In this document: one piece after another, positions 58,899-64,000 of the stretch | How the letters are laid out: each line of letters begins with the position of its first letter | How positions within the stretch are numbered: position 1 is the stretch's first letter | Assembly (NCBI GenBank): GCA_963826165.1 | Contig: CAWGWC010000007.1 | Span: 434,001 to 498,000 of the forward strand | Reading direction: 5' to 3' | Length of the DNA: 64,000 nt | Source of the DNA: JACVRW01 sp963826165 | Lineage (GTDB): Bacteria > Actinomycetota > Thermoleophilia > Solirubrobacterales > Thermoleophilaceae | Made by a program: the position numbers and the translations under genes | Notes under the pieces: model-generated | Told to the model about the DNA's origin: nothing | Seen by the model: the letters and a program-made list of their open reading frames with translations, nothing else | Database searches by the model: none

Positions 58899-60410
58899 CT
58901 AAGGGGCCGGTGGAATGGCCTGCTTGAAGCGGAAGCGGAAGTCGGGATCGACCGTCTTCTTGATCTGGCGCAGCCGGGGCAGGTTGCCGGCGTAGTACGC
59001 CTGCTGCCAGTTGGTGAGCTGAGGATCGATGTAGTTCTGGTAGGCCTGTCCGGACGCGGACGGCCGCAGCGCTCGCCAGACGCCGTTGATCCACCGGTTG
59101 GCCGCGCGCCCGCCGCCGCCGCTGAAGTAGGCGCCGTACTGGAGCGAGAAGAGCATGTCGCGGTGCACGAAGGCCGTGGCGTCGGCGGCCGGCCGGTTGT
59201 AGGCGCCGCCGTAGGCGTCGAGGATGAGCGCGCCCGAGCCGCCGCCCGAGCGCTGCCGTCGCTCGATCCAGCTGACCATCGTCGAGCGCGCCCTCGCGGA
59301 CAGGGGCTCATCGAAGTACTGGGACTTGGCGTAGAAGCTCGCGCGCGGAAGCTGGCCGCCCGGGAAGGTGCCGCTCGTGTGGCAGGACCGGAAGCTGCGG
59401 TCGGCGCAGCCCGCCCAGCGCAGCTGCAGCGCCAGGTAGCCGGTGGTGCCCACGCTCACGCGCGCGCCGCTCACCCGGGCCAACGGCCGGATCAGGCTGC
59501 GCAGCTTGGCCGGGGAGCCGAAGTACTGGCCGAGCGCCGTGATCTGAGGCGAGCCGGACCCCGTGCCCAGCGAGCAGATCGAGGTGAGCTCCGGCGGCGC
59601 CTCGGGAGCGAAGCGCTGCCAGGCCGCCAGCACGGCGCTCGCCTGTGACCAGGGAAAGGAGATGAAGAACCACGCCGCCCGGCGCGCGCGATGCGTCTGG
59701 AGGGTCAGCGCCGTGGCGATACCGAAGTTGCCGCCGCCCCCGCCCTGGCAGGCCCAGAACAGGTCCTCGTCCGAGTTCGCGTCGACCTGCCGGATGCGCC
59801 CGTCGGCTGTGACGATGGTGACGGCGCGGAGGTTGTCGGTCATGAGGCCCCAGCGACGGCCGGCCAGCCCGTGCCCGCCGCCGAGCGCGAGGCCGGCCAC
59901 CCCCACCGACGGACACGATCCTCCGGGCACGGTCAGTCCCCGGCGGGCCAGGGAGGAGTACATGTCGATCAGCTGCGCGCCGGCGCCGATCGTCGCGCGG
60001 CCGCCCGATACGCGCACTCCGTTCATCCTCGAGAGGTCGACGACCACGCCGCTGCCGGTGGTCGAGTAGCCCGCGTAGCTGTGCCCCCCGGAGCGGGCCA
60101 CCACGCTGACGTCGAAGCGGTTGGCCCACCTCACCACGGCGGCCACGTCCTGTGTGGACACCGGCTGGACCACGGCGTCGGGGCGGGTGCCGTCGTAGCG
60201 CAGGTTGTAGACCAGCCGGGCCTTGTTGTAGCCCGGCGTGCGCGGCAGCAGCACCTTGCCCTTGACCGCCGACCGCAACGCGCGGGCGGCCTGGGGGGAG
60301 AGTGAAGACGACTCGGCGGTGACGCCGGCGAGGCCCTGGCCGGGCAGGGCGAGCGCAAGAGCGCCGCCGGCCGCACCGGTGAGGAACTCGCGACGGTCGA
60401 GTCCGGCCAC
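58899..60410 (-). CDS. Tat-exported bicovalent FAD oxidase, berberine-bridge-enzyme type
   Basis: 503 residues. The N-terminus has the twin-arginine signal DRREFLTG and a hydrophobic stretch. FAD-binding (PCMH) features include His110 in ARSGGHSYAG and Cys166 in GGSCPSVGVAGL, the two residues that attach FAD in bicovalent oxidases, followed by LGGGHGLAGRRWG. The C-terminal BBE block is ANRWINGVW and YQNYIDPQL. It probably oxidises a sugar or phenolic compound outside the membrane, producing peroxide. TAGAGT lies 6 bases before GTG 60410. Confidence 0.9.
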   Translation of the reverse strand: MAGLDRREFLTGAAGGALALALPGQGLAGVTAESSSLSPQAARALRSAVKGKVLLPRTPGYNKARLVYNLRYDGTRPDAVVQPVSTQDVAAVVRWANRFDVSVVARSGGHSYAGYSTTGSGVVVDLSRMNGVRVSGGRATIGAGAQLIDMYSSLARRGLTVPGGSCPSVGVAGLALGGGHGLAGRRWGLMTDNLRAVTIVTADGRIRQVDANSDEDLFWACQGGGGGNFGIATALTLQTHRARRAAWFFISFPWSQASAVLAAWQRFAPEAPPELTSICSLGTGSGSPQITALGQYFGSPAKLRSLIRPLARVSGARVSVGTTGYLALQLRWAGCADRSFRSCHTSGTFPGGQLPRASFYAKSQYFDEPLSARARSTMVSWIERRQRSGGGSGALILDAYGGAYNRPAADATAFVHRDMLFSLQYGAYFSGGGGRAANRWINGVWRALRPSASGQAYQNYIDPQLTNWQQAYYAGNLPRLRQIKKTVDPDFRFRFKQAIPPAP

Positions 60411-60416
60411 GCGCCG

Positions 60417-60422
60417 ACTCTA
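60417..60422 (-). promoter_or_regulatory. -10 element TAGAGT for the flavin oxidase gene
   Basis: Minus-strand TAGAGT, 6 bases before GTG 60410. Confidence 0.5.
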
Positions 60423-60427
60423 ACCGC

Positions 60428-62083
60428 TCAGGCCGGACTCGGCTCGGATTCCTGCGATCGCTCTCGGCCCCAGTCGCACGGCGACTGGCGCGAACCCTCG
60501 CTGGTGGCCCCCACCAGCTGACCGCCTGGGCAGTCGCGGGCCTCCACCCGCCGGGTCGGGTTGACGATCCCGATCAGGCCGAGGATGCCGCCCAGCGCCA
60601 CCAGCACCGTGGCGATGGCGATGCCGATGCGAAAGGCGTCCACGGAAGCGCTCTCGGCCGCCGCCGACACCTCTCTCTGCACTGCCGGCGGGGCATCGGG
60701 CACGGCCACGTCGGTCAGCGGCTGTTGCTTGGCCTCAGCCACCGCCGGGGCAACGTCGGGCCGCTGCGCGCGGGCGCCGAGCTCGTCGTCGAGCGCCGAG
60801 CCGAAGGCAGCGGCCACCACCGCACCCACCGCGGCGATGGCCACGAGGCTGGCCACGCGGGCGATCGCGTTGTTCACGCCGGAGGCGATGCCGGCGTTGC
60901 GCTCGTCGGCGTCGGCGAGCACGGTGGCGGTGAGCGGGGCGACCGTCATCGACAGGCCGAGCGCGAACACGAGCAGCCCGGGCAGCAGGTCGGTGACGTA
61001 GTCCACATCGGCGTCGAGCCGCAGGAACCAGGCCAGGCCGATAGCCGCCACCAGGGGCCCAACGCCCATGAAGAAGCGTGGCCCGTGTTTGTCGGCCAGC
61101 GCTCCGAAGCGCGTGGAGAGAAGGAACATGACGATGGTCACCGGGATGCTGGCCGAGCCGGCCTCCAGCGCGTTGTAGCCCGCCACCTGCTGGAGGAACA
61201 GGACGAGGAAGAAGAACAGCAGCCCCAGGCCACCGTACATCGAGAACGTCTCGAAGTTGCCCAGCGCGAAGTTGCGTCGCCGGAACAGGCCGAGCGGGAG
61301 CATCGGGTGGGCGGTGCGCGACTCCCAGACGAGGAAGGAGGCGAACAGCAGCGCCCCACCGCCGAGCGTGCCGAACACGGCCGGGCTGTCCCAGCCGCGC
61401 AGGGGCTGTTCGATCAGCCCGAAGGTCATGGACGCGAGCCCCAGCGCGCACAGGGTGGCGCCCACGACGTCGACCCTGGCCTCCGGATCACGGCCGCGGC
61501 CCTCGGGCACGGCGCGGACCACCAGCAGGAGCGTCAGGAGGACGATCGGGATGTTGATGGCGAAGATCCAGCGCCACGAGGCCGCATCCACGAGCTGGCC
61601 CCCGATCACCGGTCCCAGCACCGTGCCGATCCCACCCCAGGCGGTCCACGCGCCCACGGCCTTGCCACGCTCGTCCGGCGGGAAGGCGGCCACGATCACG
61701 GCGAGGGCCGCGGGAGTGAGCAGCGCGCCGGCCACGCCCTGCAGCGCACGACTGAGCACGAGCAGCTCGATCGTGGGTGCCAGCGCGCAGAAGAGCGAGG
61801 TCACGCCGAACAACGCCGTACCCAGGAAGAAGACCCGGCGCTCACCGAACAGGTCGCCCAGCGAGCCGCCGATCAACAGCAGCGAGCCGAGAGTGACCAG
61901 GTAGGCGTTCGAGGTCCACTGCTGGCCGGCGAGCCCGCCTCCCAGGTCGTCGGCAATCGCCGGGAGGGCGATGTTGACCACGGTGGAGTCGACCGTGACC
62001 ACCGTGGTGCCGAGGATCGCGGCGACCAGCACCAGCCGCTTCTCAGCGGCGCTCAGGCCGGGATCAGTCTGGTCCTGCGCCAT
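60428..62083 (-). CDS. MFS drug exporter, DHA2/EmrB-QacA type, 14 helices
   Basis: 551 residues. VTVDSTVVNIALPAIADDL in helix 1, GSLGDLFGERRVFFLG as motif A, and WGGIGTVLGPVIGGQLVD as motif C. A hydrophilic loop near 450-480 precedes the last helix, then a 45-residue tail. It overlaps the upstream citrate synthase gene by 20 bases, so translation is coupled, an unusual pairing. It probably exports drugs or metabolites. Confidence 0.9.
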   Translation of the reverse strand: MAQDQTDPGLSAAEKRLVLVAAILGTTVVTVDSTVVNIALPAIADDLGGGLAGQQWTSNAYLVTLGSLLLIGGSLGDLFGERRVFFLGTALFGVTSLFCALAPTIELLVLSRALQGVAGALLTPAALAVIVAAFPPDERGKAVGAWTAWGGIGTVLGPVIGGQLVDAASWRWIFAINIPIVLLTLLLVVRAVPEGRGRDPEARVDVVGATLCALGLASMTFGLIEQPLRGWDSPAVFGTLGGGALLFASFLVWESRTAHPMLPLGLFRRRNFALGNFETFSMYGGLGLLFFFLVLFLQQVAGYNALEAGSASIPVTIVMFLLSTRFGALADKHGPRFFMGVGPLVAAIGLAWFLRLDADVDYVTDLLPGLLVFALGLSMTVAPLTATVLADADERNAGIASGVNNAIARVASLVAIAAVGAVVAAAFGSALDDELGARAQRPDVAPAVAEAKQQPLTDVAVPDAPPAVQREVSAAAESASVDAFRIGIAIATVLVALGGILGLIGIVNPTRRVEARDCPGGQLVGATSEGSRQSPCDWGRERSQESEPSPA

Positions 62084-63164
62084 TCACGGCGTCCGCGTTG
62101 CGCGGCTCCGGCCCCACGTAGCGCGCGCTCGGCCGGATCAGCCGCGCCTCGCGCTTCTGCTCCATGATGTGAGCCGCCCAGCCACCCACCCGGGCGCAGG
62201 AGAACAGCGGCGTGAACAGGTCCGGCGGCACGTCGGCGAAATCGAGCACCACCGCTGACCAGAACTCCACGTTGGTGGCCAGCACGCGGTCGGGCTTGCG
62301 CGCCTTGAGCTCGGCCAGCGCCGCCGCCTCCAGGCGCTCCGCCACCTCGAGCCGGGGGGCGCCGATCTCCTTGGCCGTGCGTCGCAGCACGCGGGCGCGC
62401 GGGTCCTCCGCCCGGTACACGCGGTGCCCGAAGCCCATCAGGCGCTCACCGCGATCGAGAGCATCCTTGACCCAGCGCTCGGCGTCGCCCGTCTCCTCCA
62501 CGCCGTCCAGCATCTGGAGGACCCGCGAGGGGGCCCCGCCGTGGAGCGGCCCCGAGAGCGCGCCCACGGCCGCCGACAGGGCGGCGGCCACGTCGGCTCC
62601 CGTCGACGCCACCACGCGGGCGGTGAAGGTCGAGGCGTTCATGCCGTGCTCGGCGGCCGAGATCCAGTAGGCGTCGATGGCCTTGACGTGACGCGGGTCG
62701 GCCTCGCCGCGCCAGCGGATGAGGAAGCGCTCGGGGATGGACTGCGCCTTGTCGATCTCCAGCTGAGACACGGGCGGGCGCCCGACTCCACGGGCGGACT
62801 GCGCCACGAACGAGAGCGCCATCACCGAGGTCCGCGCGAGGTCCTCACGGGCCTGCTCGTCGGAGATGTCGATCAGCTGCTGAAGCCCCCACTCGGGGGC
62901 GAGCATGGCGAGCCCGGCCTGAAGGTCGACCCGTGGATCGCCGGTGCGGACGGTCAGCGGATGAGGTTGGGCGGGCGGCAGCCCGGGGTCGTACTGGCCG
63001 TCCACGAGCAGGCCCCAGACCTTCTCGAAGGGCACGCGGCCGACGAGGTCCTCGATGTTGACACCGCGGTAACGAAGCGCGCCGCCCTCCTTGTCGGGCT
63101 CGGCGATCGTGGTGTCGAAGGCGATTACTCCCTCGAGTCCCGAGGGGACCTCGATGAGCGCCAT
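62064..63164 (-). CDS. Citrate synthase, CitA type
   Basis: 366 residues from an ATG with AAGGAGG nearby. Active-site histidines lie in EHGMNAST (His173) and GFGHRVY (His247), and PLHGGAPS forms the oxaloacetate loop. At the third catalytic position, Asp in most enzymes, the sequence reads NVEFWSA with Glu300, as I recall from mycobacterial CitA. The C-terminus AHIMEQKREARLIRPSARYV also matches CitA. It condenses acetyl-CoA and oxaloacetate; a 2-methylcitrate role is possible. Confidence 0.93.
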   Translation of the reverse strand: MALIEVPSGLEGVIAFDTTIAEPDKEGGALRYRGVNIEDLVGRVPFEKVWGLLVDGQYDPGLPPAQPHPLTVRTGDPRVDLQAGLAMLAPEWGLQQLIDISDEQAREDLARTSVMALSFVAQSARGVGRPPVSQLEIDKAQSIPERFLIRWRGEADPRHVKAIDAYWISAAEHGMNASTFTARVVASTGADVAAALSAAVGALSGPLHGGAPSRVLQMLDGVEETGDAERWVKDALDRGERLMGFGHRVYRAEDPRARVLRRTAKEIGAPRLEVAERLEAAALAELKARKPDRVLATNVEFWSAVVLDFADVPPDLFTPLFSCARVGGWAAHIMEQKREARLIRPSARYVGPEPRNADAVNGAGPD

Positions 63165-63259
63165 GGAAGCCTCCTTGGGACGACGGCAGGACGTTTTGAG
63201 CGAAGCAGCCGGCTCGGCCGGCTGTGCACGATTGGGTTTCTGAGAATACTTGGGTCGTC

Positions 63260-63715
63260 ATGCCCGCCTCCGTGCGCATCGCCACCGCCGAGGACGCCGA
63301 GGACGTCGCTCGCCTCCTGATCGCCTTCCGCAACTGGACCGGCCGCAGCGAGCCCGGCGACGAGAGCTTTCGGGCGAGCGTCATGCGCCTGCTCGAGGAT
63401 CCCAGCACCGAGTACCTGCTGGCCGGCGATCCACCTGTCGGCGTCGCTCAGCTGCGCTACCGCTACGGCATCTGGTACGCGGCCCACGACTGCTGGCTCG
63501 AGGACCTCTATGTCTCCGACACCGCCCGCGGGAGTGGATTGGGCCGCGCGCTGGTGGAGGCGGCATTCGAACGCGCGCAGGCCCGTGGCTGCCGGCGCAT
63601 CGAGCTCGACGTGGACGAGGAAAACCAGCCCGCCGTAGCCCTCTACGAGTCGCTCGGCTTCGCCTCGGGCACGGGCCCAGGCGAGCGCAACCTGTTCATG
63701 CGCCGGCGCTTCTGA
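63260..63715 (+). CDS. GNAT family N-acetyltransferase
   Basis: 151 residues from ATG 63260; an earlier in-frame start at 63224 crosses the promoter region, where AATACT lies 9 bases upstream. Acetyl-CoA loop ARGSGLGRALVEAAFERAQA, preceded by LEDLYVSD, and the final NQPAVALYESLGF motif are standard. Substrate unknown. Divergent from citrate synthase. Confidence 0.9.
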   Translation: MPASVRIATAEDAEDVARLLIAFRNWTGRSEPGDESFRASVMRLLEDPSTEYLLAGDPPVGVAQLRYRYGIWYAAHDCWLEDLYVSDTARGSGLGRALVEAAFERAQARGCRRIELDVDEENQPAVALYESLGFASGTGPGERNLFMRRRF

Positions 63716-63724
63716 GGGCCGCGT

Positions 63725-64000
63725 TCAGCGCTCGAAGACGCGGTTCAGCGCGGCGTCGAGGACTCCCGCAGGCCCGCGCGAGGCGAGCTTGGCCAGGCGT
63801 TCCGCGCCGGTGGGGTTGAGGACCTCGTCGTCGTCCTCGATCGCGCTCACGATCTTCTCGGCCCACTCTCGGGGCTCGATCCCGTCGAGCTTCGAGGTGT
63901 CCTCGACGTGCGGGTCGTAGTCGTTGCGCACCTCCTCGAGCATGTCGGTCTCCACGCCGGGAGTGACGAGATGCAGCACCCCCACCGGGCTGTCGTCGAG
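63725..64000 (-). CDS. C-terminal part of an SDR-family protein (start outside window)
   Basis: 91 residues visible; the frame continues off the right edge (GTG 63985 is internal). VGVLHLVTPGVETDM is the post-catalytic strand and substrate loop of classical SDRs, followed by EPREWAEKIVSAIEDDDEVL and a helical end. The cofactor and catalytic motifs would lie beyond the window. Confidence 0.75.
   Translation of the reverse strand, partial: LDDSPVGVLHLVTPGVETDMLEEVRNDYDPHVEDTSKLDGIEPREWAEKIVSAIEDDDEVLNPTGAERLAKLASRGPAGVLDAALNRVFER

Overview
The window is about 70% G+C and packed with short-spaced, often overlapping genes. It looks like an actinobacterial chromosome, most likely class Thermoleophilia (Solirubrobacterales and relatives). 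The signs are a CitA-type citrate synthase, a DUF2277 protein, Arg/Ala-rich extracellular beta-propeller and SGNH proteins, many GTG starts, and a mycobacterium-like epimerase/acyltransferase pair. The lineage is inferred from gene content, since no rRNA, tRNA or other marker is present. I see no CRISPR array, intact insertion sequence or prophage.

Layout. 0-7 kb: the end of a two-domain SDR acyl-CoA-reductase-like protein, then a four-gene minus-strand operon (coiled-coil protein with basic tail, atypical epimerase, lysophospholipid acyltransferase, secreted NHL/PKD protein), then a degenerate nucleoside-phosphorylase-fold protein and a second coiled-coil protein. 7-15 kb: a three-domain secreted peptidoglycan hydrolase, a sirtuin, an alpha/beta hydrolase, a beta-oxidation enzyme divided over two overlapping genes, and PadR/SRPBCC genes. 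15-20 kb: an ArsR/SRPBCC pair, a MocR regulator divergent from an AhpD-like gene, and a cNMP-domain flavoprotein. 20-30 kb: more accessory content, including a multicopper oxidase with an inserted heavy-metal-binding motif, a flavin monooxygenase, an MFS pump, an SGNH hydrolase and a large ECF-type sigma factor coupled to an MBL-fold enzyme. 30-35 kb: a quinol-type nitric oxide reductase coupled to an unknown Cys-rich membrane protein, followed by a decayed slipin gene. 35-46 kb: acyl-CoA dehydrogenase, AlkA, a Ca2+/H+ antiporter, a TetR/MBL divergent pair, an M28 peptidase, ClpP, a second ArsR/SRPBCC pair, LysE, TerC and an aldo-keto reductase. 46-56 kb: an LppX-like lipoprotein, a glucuronyl C5-epimerase-family protein, an ArsA ATPase with a polyproline partner, a CoA ligase/crotonase pair, YihY, a sulfatase-fold protein and an EVE protein. 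56-64 kb: a third ArsR/SRPBCC operon with two VOC proteins, two MFS exporters, a Tat-exported bicovalent-flavin oxidase, citrate synthase, a GNAT protein and the end of another SDR.

The strongest cross-cutting signal is regulatory. More than 20 genes have a TANNNT hexamer (mostly TAGNNT or TACNNT) ending 4-10 bases, typically 6-9, before the start codon and show no Shine-Dalgarno sequence, which is the layout of leaderless transcription. In four places the first three bases of this hexamer are the TAG stop codon of the gene upstream. One divergent pair has overlapping -10 boxes. Three ArsR/SRPBCC modules carry palindromic operators, two of which share the core AACCGTAMGGTT. Genes inside operons are instead joined by ATGA, GTGA or TAGTG overlaps.
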